A stretch of DNA of 64,000 nt from Viridothelium virens. Its lineage: Eukaryota; Ascomycota; Dothideomycetes; Trypetheliales; Trypetheliaceae. The stretch spans positions 543,530 through 607,529 of the forward strand of contig ML991777.1 in assembly GCA_010094025.1 (NCBI GenBank). Direction: 5' to 3'. Shown here in pieces: positions 1 to 11,069 of the stretch. The translations under genes were made by a program, and so were the position numbers. The notes beneath the pieces are model-generated. The model made no database searches. It had not been told where the DNA came from and saw nothing but the letters and a program-made list of their open reading frames with translations. Positions within the stretch are counted from its first letter, which is position 1. The number at the start of each line of letters is the position of its first letter.

Positions 1-1147
1 CGCATCTGTCCTGAACGTGGGATTCTACATTAAAGGGGGCAATATAAGGTGATAAGGCGTACTGCGGTGCTGCACTGGTTGGGAGGCTGTCTTCGCCACA
101 ATCACAGGGCATAAAGAGGTAGGGTTGCTCGATTCGCTGCAGGAACGAGCTCTGAAGCAAGGATACTGGTGACAGAAGTCTGGAATTGTATAAGTGATTG
201 CTGCACCGGGTGAGGTAGGATCCTCGTGGGGTAAGCGCCGGGCGCGAGGCAGAAAGAGGAAGATGGCGTTGGGCCGTCGAATGAGTTGCATAAAGCGCGA
301 GGCCCTCTTATCAGAGATTGACCTAATAGTGTAATGGCAAACAACATCTCGGGTATATAGTTACATAATATCATGGACTGGAATCGTGGATGAAATGCAG
401 AATGCTTGACGATAGGAGTCATTTCTGAGGCGGTGAAGAGAAAATTTCAGGCATCCTCGGCCGAAGCCGTACGAAGACACGAGCCAGTGCTGGGATTGGG
501 GTTTTCCGAAAGGGCTCGAAACACATGGGTGCATGGGTACGGTGGGTGCCGCAACCGGAGAACTGGAGTCAAGAACACTTCGGTGCTTCTATCGAATGCG
601 GATCTTGAAGGTGATGTCGAGGACGTTCAGGCCGCTTGATCTGATTGGTCCAATTCTCAGCATAGATACCTGCTTAGGCCATTCCCCATGGCCATGTGTC
701 CAGATACCCGAGATAGCAGGCAGCCTAATTGGTAGTGATAGGGGCCGGGGTGTGATGTAATCGCCTGACAGCGGATTTTCTTTTTTGTCCTGTGTGTCTG
801 GAAACCCCCAAAGCAGGCGCACTGTGTCCAGGGTAGGCAGCCACTGGAGCCCGGCTTGACACTTAGCCTCAACATGATCGACCAGCGGGGGGTCCGCGAC
901 ACAGCGATAGTCGCCAAGCTATTCTCTCTTGCCTTGGCAACCCCATCTAAATACACCCGCACCCCAACGATTACTTTGTGAATTCTTATCACGCCCTCGC
1001 CTCTTTCCCCTTCTCCGCTATAGAATTCTGGGGTTTTCTTGCTTTGTCTGCCCCCAAACCTTTTGCTATCTTCACTTCAATCGCGATTTGCAGTGCTCCA
1101 CGAACGCCTTGGAACGAAAGAGCTACTACCTATAAAGTATAGGAGCT
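1..1147. other. Window edge and upstream region of glutamine synthetase; no gene seen
   Basis: Open reading frames here are short and have no recognisable motif. The last 250 bases are rich in C and T, as expected for a fungal promoter and 5' leader, and lead into the glutamine synthetase start at 1148. A gene running off the left edge cannot be excluded. Confidence 0.6.
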
Positions 1148-2666
1148 ATGGTAAGACCCTATTGCTCCGGAGTGTCTCGGCCAGAATTCCACTGATGCGT
1201 CCAGGCTGACTCTACTATCATCTCCAATACCGCCAATGTAAATATTCAATCCGCACAAACCTCGCATTTCTGGATACTCACCGCTCTAATAGCTTGAGAA
1301 ATATCTGAAGCTCCCTCAAAAAGGTTCGATCATTGCCGAATATGTCTGGATAGATGCTTCGAATGGCGTTCGGTCAAAATGCAAGGTAAGCTGACAATGA
1401 AAACTTGCGGCTCGTTTGCAAGCTGCGCAAGGGACTCCAAACCATTCGGCCAATTCCTCCCCTTATCAATTGCTCTACTCAACAAACGACCCTCAAACTG
1501 CGGTTCTGACTTCTCACAATTGCTAGACTTTGAAGAAAGCCCCCAAAGACGTCAAGGAACTCCCCGAATGGAACTTCGACGGTTCCTCGACCAGCCAAGC
1601 CCCAGGCGACAACTCCGACGTCTACCTCCGTCCTGTCGCAATGTATCCTGATCCTTTCCGCCTCGGTGAAAATATCCTTGTCATGTGCGAAACCTGGATG
1701 TCGGATGGCAAGCCAAACATGTACAACTTCCGTGCTGATGCCAACAAACTCATGACTGCTCACGCAAAGCATGAGTTTTGGTTCGGTCTTGAGCAAGAAT
1801 ACACTTTGCTGCAGTACAGCGGTTGGCCATATGGTTGGCCCCAGAACGGCTTCCCTGCACCGCAAGGACCCTACTACTGTGGTGTGGGTACCGGCAAGGT
1901 GTTCTGTCGGGACATTGTTGAGGCGCACTACAAAGCCTGTCTGTACGCAGGAGTCAATATTAGCGGTACGAACGCAGAGGTTATGCCTGGACAGTGGGAG
2001 TATCAGGTCGGCCCATGCGAGGGCATCGACTGTAAGTTCAACAGCTCACACCCGAGCACTTCTATTTGTAAGTGATATACTCATCAGTCTCCAGTGGGTG
2101 ATCAACTATGGATGTCCCGTTTCCTCCTCCACCGCGTCGCCGAAGAATTTGGTGTTAAGGTTACCTTTGCACCCAAGCCCATCCCTGGTGACTGGAACGG
2201 CGCTGGTCTCCATACCAACGTCTCCACTAAGGAAATGCGCGAGGATGGTGGCATGAAGCACATTGAGGCGGCTATGGAGAAGCTATCTAAGCGCCATGTT
2301 CAACATATGGATGTGTATGGTGAGGGTAACCAGGCTCGTATGACTGGTGCGCATGAGACAGCATCCTATGACAAGTTTACGTGGGGCGTCGCCAATCGTG
2401 GCTCAAGTGTCCGTGTGAACCGTGCCTGTGCGGAGGAGGGCAAGGGATACTTCGAGGACCGTAGGCCGGCATCAAATGGCGATCCTTATCAGATCACCGG
2501 TATCATCGTTGAGACTGTAAGTTAGGCCGAGCACGAGCGGGACAGATTAGAAGCTAACTTTGAATTCTAGCTCTGTGGCAAGGTCGAGGGCACCGACATG
2601 GTTAAGAAATCCGCGAACGCTGACTATCAAGAGCTGGAAATGAACGTCGTTCAATCCAAGCCCTAG
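1148..2666 (+). CDS. glnA: Glutamine synthetase (GSII type), six exons
   Basis: Cytosolic enzyme that makes glutamine from glutamate, ammonia and ATP. Exons read as 1148-1150, 1205-1237, 1293-1385, 1527-2031, 2095-2516 and 2571-2666, giving 383 residues. The first coding exon is only the ATG; GTAAGA follows directly. Visible family motifs: the [13 protein letters not shown] segment before the third intron, NFDGSS (about 59-64), the ATP-site block [15 protein letters not shown] (about 239-253) and [10 protein letters not shown] (312-321), followed by [11 protein letters not shown]. The codon split by intron 4 reads Leu in GIDLGDQLW, where many fungal copies have Met. Phases agree at every junction and the length fits eukaryotic GSII. 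The family identity is certain; the tiny first exons are inferred from splice signals and frame. Confidence 0.93.
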
Positions 2667-3368
2667 AGTGCGCACGATCGTATGGACTGGCTTAACTTGA
2701 GAATAACACGAAGAGCATGGCCCGGGATCGTGGACTTAGTACCTAAATCCTCTAGATCGATTGCGATAAGGCTTTAATTTGCGCTAGCATCGGGATATTT
2801 CGGGGGGGGTCGATTTTCTAATAGCTATGCGCAATTGGGTACCTCCATTGTCTTCCACTGGGCTTCTCGATCCATGTATTCGTAGTTAGCTGGATGCTAA
2901 TAATGCCACCAATGTTCTCAGTAGCATAGCTTTCTTGCTGCGGTCTTCATCTTGCTAGCTGACATCACACATCGAGCTCTTTCTCCTTGTCCGGTTTGAA
3001 GGTGTAAATAAGATATTTCACAGAGACTGCACCCGAGGCATCTACTACTCCATTGGGAGTGACCTGCATCATAGCAGCACCCAGAAGAGGTCAGATCTAT
3101 GTGCTGTCAAAACTCAAGCATAATAACATAATACGATATTGCAATTGCCTAATTAGCGTTAAGCCTCTTCTTGACCTCAGTGAGGGAGTGAGGGTAAGGA
3201 TGCCTCCCGACAACAGGTATCACGCGCCTCAACTTGAAGCTCGACGCGTCTAGCTCGCACGTCATTTTTCACTCACCGCGTGGCCGTTCACCACCTCATC
3301 AGCTACTTCTGACACAGCCTACTTCGCACTTACGGCTTCTCACTATCTCTCCTACCGACCCCGCCAAG
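2667..3368. other. Intergenic region between glutamine synthetase and MED1
   Basis: Holds the 3' end of the glutamine synthetase transcript and the promoter/leader of the next gene. I see no gene, RNA or repeat in it. An in-frame start at 3234 would extend MED1 by 45 residues, but that extension has leader-like composition. Confidence 0.6.
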
Positions 3369-5834
3369 ATGTCAACACCCTCTTCCCAATCCCAACCCCC
3401 AAAACCGGCCCCCGCGGCCTCAACACCCACGTCCTTCCCTCATCCCTCCTTCTCCTCCCCAGCTGCCCGCTCCGTCGCATCACCCGCCGCACATCGATCC
3501 AGTGGCAGTAGCAACCAACAGGCTGGCAAATCGCCACTCAACCCATCAATCGCTATAGCCCCCTTAAACCCAGTCACCTCGACCCCGGTCCCAAAAGCCG
3601 AAACCCCTGCTCTCGCTTCGAAAGTCGAGACGCCGCAAGCAACGCTAAAGCATCCTGCGAATGTGAAGCTCGGAGAGCGACTAGGCGCGGTGGCGAGTAC
3701 GAGCAGTCCTGCCGGCGGAGGAGGCACAGGAGGAGTCGGGACACTGGATTTCGCCTCTCCGGCCGCGCTCGGCCTGTCGCTGTCGAGCCAGGGACATGCA
3801 ATGCATCTCGACGGGAGCGTGAGTGGGAGCACGGGTGGTGTGGGCATGGGGCTTAGCATGTCGGGCATCGGTATGGGGACCAGCATGTCGGGGCTTGGGC
3901 TCTCGAATTTGGGCCTCCCTGCGCGTACGGATGACGAGGAGAGGAGGCGGAGGCTCGAGAGCGTGATTGCGGCTCTGGCGGGGAGGATGGGTAGGGTAGG
4001 GGAAGAGGGGGTAGAGAGGGTGTGCAAGAGGAACGGGTGGGCGGTTTTATGGGAGGAGCGGAGAGGGGGCGGTAAAAGGTTGACGGGGGCGGGAGGAAAT
4101 GTGCTGGTGGACGTGGACTTTCGAGGGAAAGGTGAGGGCGTAGAGAAAGTAGCGGTCACAGTTCATGAGGCGGGAGAAGGGGTGAAGGGAACAATGGATA
4201 GCGCCGGGAGGATACTATTGGGAGATTTGAGACACGGTCGGAGCAGTTTGGACAAGAAGCTTGATCGCTTCGCAGCAAACCTGGAAAGGCTGGCACGATT
4301 GGATATGTTGAGTCGGACGCAGGACGGATTCAATTGCTACGATGCGATTGCGGGGGTTTATACGAGCTTGCAACGCTTATATGAGCATCAATTCAAGATG
4401 GCGGCCGAGATGTTTAAAGAGCACCCGAATGCAGTGGAAAGAGCCGGACGAGAAGTCATGTGCAAGAAGAGTGGAAGACCAAGAATGCATGCGGAAAGAA
4501 TGATTGGACTCAGTCTGGACTACTGGCAATGCAAGAAAGATGAGGAATTATCACGGAAAAATGGCCCAAGCATTCATCGAAGACGTGGCTCGGCATTGGA
4601 GATTGATCCAACCCAACAGCAAGCAGAAGACGAAGACGACCTAGGGAGTGCTCGCGGTCTCTTCAGCCTCTTGATTGAAGCCGAGCCTTCTCCTGCTTCT
4701 CTATATCCTCCAGTTCGTACTTCCAATCGTTGGCTCTCGGATACGGTTGAGAAGAGGCCTGTAGAGCATTCTGCAGACCTGGACGAACTCCTGAGCGGAG
4801 CGGCAAACCAACCGGTCATTGATTGGCAAGAACCCCCCCAGACCTACTTGGTCAATGCATCCACAGGTGCTGCTGGCGAGAATGGTGACGCCATGAGTCT
4901 TGATGCGCCACCCGGCAGTCTTGAAAGGTTACCTAATGTTAGATTCAAGGCAAAGCTGAACCCGCCAATCGTACTGCCACTGACTCTTGCAGCACAAATG
5001 CTGCACCAAGTCGAGACAGCCATACCGCAGGAGACTATCAGGCCCACAAATTTTGAAACAATGATCCTTCAGCAAACATATGCGTCCGCGTCTGATGCGA
5101 GTATCTCTGTAAACGGACTCAGAAAGACAGCGTCCGAAAAGATCATCCTTATCCCTGGGTCGACAGACAATGAAAACGCAGAGATCCAACATCACTACTC
5201 ACTTTTAGTACCAAAATCGATAGAATATGGACGTTTCCTGGAAGAGCTGCCATTCTTCCACCCGAGACAGATTGTCGAGCTTTTGCCCATTCTCCGGCGA
5301 TATGCCTTCTTAGGCTCGCTCCTCCAATCCGCGTTTGCTACCTCCTCTCCATCTAATCCCAGTCGCCGAAAATCAAGTCGTACTAGTGGGACCGCTAAGC
5401 CTCCAGTGGACGATCTCGAGTTCATTGACAGCATTGAGGACACCAACGGAGCCAACGGCGTTCACCACACGTTTGACGAGGTTCACAATCTAGACTTGAT
5501 GGCTCTAAACAATACGAATCATGACGAGGACCAAGAGACGTTACCAGTCAACGTCTCTCTTCTCTCGGCTTCGCCACCCTCACTCGATGTGACCTTCCAA
5601 ATGAGCGGCTCTCGTTGGGTCAGCGTTACTTTCGAACTTCTAGCCAATGCCGAAATTAATATCATCGCACAAAATCTGGTATCCGAGCCTGCAGAGGCAT
5701 TGAGTGACGAGCAGAGTCAGGATGCCGAATCTCGACGCATGAGACAAGTGCAGGGCATTGCAAGAGCACTTGAGTTGTCCGGGGACATTGGACTCTGGGT
5801 GGAGTGGATGAGGGGAAATTTTGGAGGTAGGTAG
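3369..5834 (+). CDS. MED1: Mediator complex subunit 1 (fungal MED1)
   Basis: Subunit of the middle module of Mediator, which links regulators to RNA polymerase II. A single exon encodes 821 residues from the ATG at 3369. The first 200 residues are low complexity (Pro/Ser/Thr, then Gly/Met-rich SGIGMGTSMSGLGL). They are followed by the conserved MED1 core: a helical part ending in VERVCKRNGWAVLWEE, then ILLGDLRHGRSSLDKKLDRF and LDMLSRTQDGFNCYDAIAGV, and near the C terminus the FLEELPFFHPRQIVELLPILRR-like segment. I chose 3369 rather than the in-frame 3234 start because MSTPSSQ begins the typical low-complexity head and the upstream part looks like leader. The family assignment rests on recognised sequence pattern, not on a search. 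Confidence 0.82.
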   Translation: MSTPSSQSQPPKPAPAASTPTSFPHPSFSSPAARSVASPAAHRSSGSSNQQAGKSPLNPSIAIAPLNPVTSTPVPKAETPALASKVETPQATLKHPANVKLGERLGAVASTSSPAGGGGTGGVGTLDFASPAALGLSLSSQGHAMHLDGSVSGSTGGVGMGLSMSGIGMGTSMSGLGLSNLGLPARTDDEERRRRLESVIAALAGRMGRVGEEGVERVCKRNGWAVLWEERRGGGKRLTGAGGNVLVDVDFRGKGEGVEKVAVTVHEAGEGVKGTMDSAGRILLGDLRHGRSSLDKKLDRFAANLERLARLDMLSRTQDGFNCYDAIAGVYTSLQRLYEHQFKMAAEMFKEHPNAVERAGREVMCKKSGRPRMHAERMIGLSLDYWQCKKDEELSRKNGPSIHRRRGSALEIDPTQQQAEDEDDLGSARGLFSLLIEAEPSPASLYPPVRTSNRWLSDTVEKRPVEHSADLDELLSGAANQPVIDWQEPPQTYLVNASTGAAGENGDAMSLDAPPGSLERLPNVRFKAKLNPPIVLPLTLAAQMLHQVETAIPQETIRPTNFETMILQQTYASASDASISVNGLRKTASEKIILIPGSTDNENAEIQHHYSLLVPKSIEYGRFLEELPFFHPRQIVELLPILRRYAFLGSLLQSAFATSSPSNPSRRKSSRTSGTAKPPVDDLEFIDSIEDTNGANGVHHTFDEVHNLDLMALNNTNHDEDQETLPVNVSLLSASPPSLDVTFQMSGSRWVSVTFELLANAEINIIAQNLVSEPAEALSDEQSQDAESRRMRQVQGIARALELSGDIGLWVEWMRGNFGGR

Positions 5835-6655
5835 CATAGGATGTGTGGCTGTGCCACCTAGTTGACCTACCTTGTCTTTCTTGTTTGCTGGATCATAAAG
5901 GCTTGTAATTACCAGGTCTACTGTTCTCACTATCTCTAACGTATTTGATGACTGCGTCAACGTCACATACTCACTCATACCTGCAGGTTCTCGCCACTAG
6001 AGGAAAGAATAAGCAATGTTGGTGTTATTAGCCTGTTAGGCCCAATCGACTTTGGAACCATGATAGGTTTGAGGGTCCCTCCTGGTTTAATCTTTTTCGT
6101 GTCAGACCAGAGAGCTCAGTAGGACGTTGAGTAGGAATCCGTGAAAGATCTTCCTAATAGCCTATCCTGGATTTGTACTGTACAATCCCGGAGGGCCTCA
6201 ATGATTCTTTATCTCGAGGCTTGGTGTGGTCTACCAACATTTCTTATTACATACCTTGTTGACGTCTTTCAGCGGACGATAAATTTAGTGAGTGCTGAAC
6301 CTGGGTTCTTCGGGTGAGTCGCAAATTCTCCTCATGTTGTGAGATCTCCTTCACTCAATCCTACCGCTCTCACTCAGTCTTCGGAAATGAGTCTCCGCTT
6401 TGAGATTACATGCACAGTATCGAATATGGCCCTTTAGATTTGAAGTTATTTCGGCAATCCCGCCAATATTACACCAATCTACGTGGTGTGCTTTTAGCAA
6501 CTTAGCTTACGTATAACTTTCCTTAGTCACAAGTAAGACACACTTTTGGGTTGAATATTCATCGATTCGGCAGTGCAATTATCACTTGTCAGAGTACTAC
6601 CAATTAAATGCCCCTCCATTATCATCGATCTAGCGTAGGTATCTTGCACTCTGAA
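5835..6655. other. Intergenic region between MED1 and the subtilase pair
   Basis: No convincing reading frame, RNA gene or repeat. It should contain the MED1 3' end and the promoter of the subtilase unit. Confidence 0.6.
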
Positions 6656-6663
6656 TATAAAAG
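6656..6663 (+). promoter_or_regulatory. TATA box of the subtilase unit
   Basis: TATAAAAG lies 77 bases upstream of the ATG at 6740. This spacing supports 6740 as start and argues against the upstream in-frame ATG at 6608. No comparable TATA box sits before the second subtilase start at 8443, since that position is inside or just after the first reading frame. Confidence 0.55.
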
Positions 6664-6739
6664 TAGAGACATTTGTCCTTCATTGGGAATTCTCGCTTTG
6701 CTAGTTTACCCTCAATTCGTGGTTCTTCACATTCTTAAG

Positions 6740-8434
6740 ATGGCCTTCTTTACGATACTCGTTACACTCTTAGTCTTGCTATCTGAAGTACTGGGCTATA
6801 CCAACTTGCCACTGACGCCTGCCTCATCCAGGAACACGACACATCCTGACACAGAGCGCCCGTTCTCTTCGAGAACTTCCTCGAGCACCCATCATTCAAC
6901 CACATCGTCTACACTTTCTACGTCACCTGAGACAAAGACCTCCAACTCAACGGACTCGACCTCGGGCACTCCGGAGCCATTCCTGCTTTTCTTCCAGCCG
7001 GGGACCGCACTGCACGTTTTTCAATCTTACGTAGCCAAATTGCCTTTCCACGGCGGTGAAACCCTCCAGCTAGGGTCTGAGTGGACATTAAGGCTTGTTT
7101 ATCTGACCAATCTCACGCAGGCAGAGGTTGACGCGCGCAAAAATGATACCATCATTGACATCATAATACCTGATGGTGATGTTCCCTCAGAAGCGCAAAA
7201 TGCTCCGAATATGAAGCGCGCTGATTCCCCAACGAACAACCCCAATGTGTGGCGACGGGATCCTTCCACAAATGCCCTTAACATATTATCAAAGGAAAAG
7301 GACAACCCGCATAGTGAAGATTTCAACAGCTATCTTTTCCATCCGTCTCGTGGATTTGGTACAACTATCTACAACTTAGACTATGGTATCAATTTGCATC
7401 ATAGTGAATTTCAGGATCGAGGAGAAGGAGTGGTGACAGACGGATGGGTCATGCCCAACCCCTTCACGGGCGGAGATCAAGCGACGGAGGGTCCGGACAG
7501 ATTCAAAGACTGGTCCAATTGGGATGACAATATCCATGAATATACAGGGCACGGAACGGCAACCGCATCCATTGCTGTCGGGAAGACTCTGGGAGTCGCG
7601 TCAAGAGCTAACTTAATGGTAGCAAAGACCTCAAATGGAAAGTCGGTGCCTGGAGCGGTCCCTCCCGATGCACTTGTCGAAAATGTCGGTGCGAAGAGAC
7701 ATACCATAGATTTCCTACTTCAGTACATCATCGGAGATGTCAGGCAAAAAAATTTGCAAAGAAAAGCTGTTGTGTTGACAACTATAACAGCATATTGGAA
7801 CCCAAATCCTCTTCTTAATGGAGATGATCAATACGAGCTGATCTGGAAGAGATTCCTGGATGACTGTATGAAGTTGGACATTGTCGTAGTCATCGCGATG
7901 GCAAATTATGGAAACAAGTGGAGATACCGCATGGGGGAGGGCCCTGTTAATGATCCGCCTGACAGGCTCCGAATACCCTGGGCTGGCGATTGTGAAATGC
8001 CAGCTCGACTTGCATCCTCTTATCCAAATATGATTACCGTCGGTGGAGTCAACGCCAATGGTTCTCTCAACATCAAAAGCACTCCTGGCGGAGGCTACCC
8101 AAAGGTACCGATCACTGTATATGCTCAATCCAGGGATGTGCGAGTGGCTTTGAACTATAAGAATACAGGAACGGAGTTGCTCGATGGCACTAGTTTTGCA
8201 GCCCCAGCAATTGCTGGCTTGGTAGCCTATTTTTTAGGTCTACCAGACGACGTGACAGGATTTGCAAACTCTCAATCCTTTTTCCAGGATGTTGTCCACA
8301 TGGTTCAATCTAATGCATGGCAACGGGTACCTTCGGACGAGTTGATTACCTTCCCGGCAGATCAATTGAATTACGACTTGCCTAGTTCTGTCAATGTTGC
8401 GTACAATAGTATTTGGAAGAGGCGAGTCCGCTGA
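6740..8434 (+). CDS. Secreted subtilisin-like serine protease (S8), first of a tandem pair
   Basis: Predicted secreted endopeptidase of 564 residues. A signal peptide (MAFFTILVTLLVLLSEVLG) is followed by a Ser/Thr-rich linker to about residue 75, a propeptide-like region to about 190, and the catalytic domain. The catalytic residues are visible: Asp214 in NLDYGIN, His271 in GHGTATAS, oxyanion Asn389 in MANYGN and Ser485 in DGTSFAAP. The reading frame closes at 8434 with KRRVR. The next subtilase ATG is at 8443. Two introns could remove the stop and join the two proteins: 8401-8483 (weak GTACAA donor, very good CTGACTATGTTTTTTAG end) or 8409-8458 (GTATTT donor, GAAG end); both keep frame. The separate versus fused state is undecided. 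Confidence 0.8.
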   Translation: MAFFTILVTLLVLLSEVLGYTNLPLTPASSRNTTHPDTERPFSSRTSSSTHHSTTSSTLSTSPETKTSNSTDSTSGTPEPFLLFFQPGTALHVFQSYVAKLPFHGGETLQLGSEWTLRLVYLTNLTQAEVDARKNDTIIDIIIPDGDVPSEAQNAPNMKRADSPTNNPNVWRRDPSTNALNILSKEKDNPHSEDFNSYLFHPSRGFGTTIYNLDYGINLHHSEFQDRGEGVVTDGWVMPNPFTGGDQATEGPDRFKDWSNWDDNIHEYTGHGTATASIAVGKTLGVASRANLMVAKTSNGKSVPGAVPPDALVENVGAKRHTIDFLLQYIIGDVRQKNLQRKAVVLTTITAYWNPNPLLNGDDQYELIWKRFLDDCMKLDIVVVIAMANYGNKWRYRMGEGPVNDPPDRLRIPWAGDCEMPARLASSYPNMITVGGVNANGSLNIKSTPGGGYPKVPITVYAQSRDVRVALNYKNTGTELLDGTSFAAPAIAGLVAYFLGLPDDVTGFANSQSFFQDVVHMVQSNAWQRVPSDELITFPADQLNYDLPSSVNVAYNSIWKRRVR

Positions 8435-8442
8435 CCGATTCG

Positions 8443-11069
8443 ATGCCCGAATTTGAAGCCCTCGTGCTGACTATGTTTTTTAGTTTCTGCAATGTCGCCA
8501 TGGGTGGGCTCCCCAAGATCAAGCGAGACCCTCCAGCCGTTCAGGATACCTCTAAGACCCAAGATTCATCCAATGATAGTATGACTATGACACTCCCAGA
8601 TCTAGGGGCTACTGATGTACCCGTCATTTTGAACGGCACCGTGCAACCGGGGTTTTCGAATCTCTTCGCCGTATGTAATGAAAAGCAATTAAACTTACTA
8701 CAATTCTGACGCTCCAAAAACAAAAATAGGCCGCTTGCCCTACACGACATAACGCCAGTGACACGAAGAATGCAGGTAAATAGTGCCAAAATGCTCTAAT
8801 ACTTTCAAGGACATTGAAAAGGGTACCAGAGTATCCAATAAGAACTGATCTCCGAGTAGGGAATACGACCTCACCGTCAGACTGTCCACGGCTCCCTCCG
8901 AGTGATCCAGCATATGTTTCAAATTCGTTTGAGAATACAACTGCCCTGAAACAATGGTTGATCATTAGCGAATGGGGAGTCTCCATGGACTGGTTTGATG
9001 CATACATCGGAAAACACAACGGGACGAGCTGCTTCAACACCTACACAAGAACAAATCACTTTTCAGACTTTCATGTTGCTAACATGTATCTGACAGTCCA
9101 AGACGCACAGTCACTAACGAAAAATACGAATATCAGTGCTGTTGGATTATCAACCATGAACGTAACTGGGGATAGCAACGAAAAGCGCGCTGGAACCCCA
9201 CACGAAGCCAATCCACAGCTTGACCTACTGAGACCAGCTGCTACGCAGCTCTCAATGTTATGTCGAGACTTGAACAACGAGTACAGCGACCATTCTGACG
9301 GCTACCTCCACGATCCATCGCTTGGCAAAGGCATATCGGTCTATGTCTTGGATTCTGGCTACAATTCGGACCATGAAGAATTCAAGAATCGGCCTCTTAA
9401 CAATATTCACCCTTGGTCAGCTCCACCCCTTCATGATAACGAGGAGGGCGTTAGCGAAGATTGGGAATCTGGTGGGTCGGAATACGCCACGAATATCTAT
9501 TGGGACGAGTATAGCTGGGACGATGAGGAAGGATATTATAAGGGACATGGCAACGCCGTGGCCTCAATCATCGGAGGAGCAAGCATTGGGGTTGCACCTC
9601 GTGCAGATTTGTTTATCATGCGATGGACTGTACCTGTACAGGATCCGCATACCAAGAGATATTCAGTGCCGTCAAATCCGGATCCTGCTCATCTATCAGA
9701 TGCTATGGAGTACATCATTGACGATGTGAAGCAGAGCGGCATAGGGCCCCCCAAGAACAAAAAGGCAGTCATCAACTTCTCCTGGACTATTCAGACTACG
9801 GCTGGCCCTAGGCTTGACGACAGAGGATTTACTCGCGACATTTCTCTGGCACTTTGGGAGAATTTTGCTAAACAGTGCAAGCAGCATGAAGTAATTCTGG
9901 TTTTCGGGACTGGCAACTGGGGGAACTACTGGTACGTCCCAGATTCATATCCACCCCCAGCCCAGGAACCTACCAATATCGACAATCCGCGGCCCTATTC
10001 CCTCGACTTCTTAGCACCTCAAAGTCTCGGAACAGACGATAATGAACTCATCACTGTCGGCGGGGTCGAATCCAACGGTACCCTCTACTTTCGGACCACT
10101 CCAAAAATTCAAGGTAATGGAGGGGCTGGGTCGATATCTATTTACGCTCTCGCCGCAGGATCCAAGCAAGCCAGAAATGCACGCCTGTCGGAGATCCCGG
10201 GAGCCACGGAAAATACCAAGATTGGATTTGAAACGCGATCAGGAACAAGTTTCGCTGCTCCGGTAGTGAGTGGACTTGTAGCTGTATGTACTCAATCTGT
10301 ATATCGCGTTGGCTGTAACTGACCACGATTTTGTAGTACCTCCTTGCGTTGCAGAACGATCCTACCATGGATACTGTAAAGAATGCTGCCAACTTTCCTT
10401 TGGCAATGAAGCAGCAGATTGTCCATATGGGACACGTACTCAACACCAAAACCCCACTCTATGGACCAGGTGGAGCGATCCTGAATTTTCCAAATACAGA
10501 TCTCAATTACGCGGATGATGTCCCACGCTCATTGCTCATTGCTTATAACGGCGCATACGATGGTATGACAAGTTCACTCCGTCTTTCGACTGTGTGGTAG
10601 ATTGGCTTGCTAAATATTAAACTTAGGTCTCTGCATCGCTCCACCAAACCCTACGAGAGAGAAGCGCGACAGCAGCACGTCCGCCAGCACTATCCAGAGC
10701 CAAACAGCCATAGAAAATATGGAAAACGTCACGGCGACGGCAAGCATGGACGCCAACGTCACTACAATCCCAATGCTACGCAACCACGAATTCGTCAATG
10801 CCTGGGACGAGTGGGACATGACGGGCTGTGGATGTCTCAACGATCCCAGGGGCGTGCAAGATGGCATTAACTGCAGTTACCCGCATGCATCAAATTTGAC
10901 ATACGAATCCGGGCATTTAATGAATCCTTCGACATCGTCGTCACCCACATCTGCAGGGACGACTTTGTCGACTTCAGTCATGCGGTGTCCACCCGGCAAC
11001 ATGCCCGTGGGATTGGGAGACACCAGTACCTCTGCTACTGTGTGCACTCCCCTTCCCACCACTTTCTGA
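8443..11069 (+). CDS. Subtilisin-like serine protease (S8), second of a tandem pair, possibly fused to the first
   Basis: Exons read as 8443-8670, 8730-8775, 8830-10283, 10337-10562 and 10627-11069, giving 798 residues. The start at 8443 would give a signal-like hydrophobic head (ALVLTMFFSFCNVAMGG). After a pro-region, the S8 domain carries Asp266 in VLDSGYNSDH, His331 in GHGNAVAS (HGN instead of the usual HGT), oxyanion Asn454 in FGTGNWGN and Ser565 in SGTSFAAP. The end of the catalytic domain (LNYADDVPRSLLIAYNGAYD) resembles the same place in the first protein (LNYDLPSSVNVAYNSIW), which suggests duplication. The C-terminal 180 residues are Ser/Thr-rich with NCS/NLT-type glycosylation sites and no clear GPI signal. 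If an intron joins it to the first protein, the product is about 1340 residues with two complete protease domains. Confidence 0.75.

Noticed and set aside
3440-4159. 239-codon minus-strand frame over MED1
   Set aside because: Mirror of the GC-rich low-complexity MED1 head; Pro/Ser-rich without motif.
6608-6739. Upstream in-frame ATG for the first subtilase
   Set aside because: The TATA box at 6656 lies inside this extension and the signal peptide starts at 6740.
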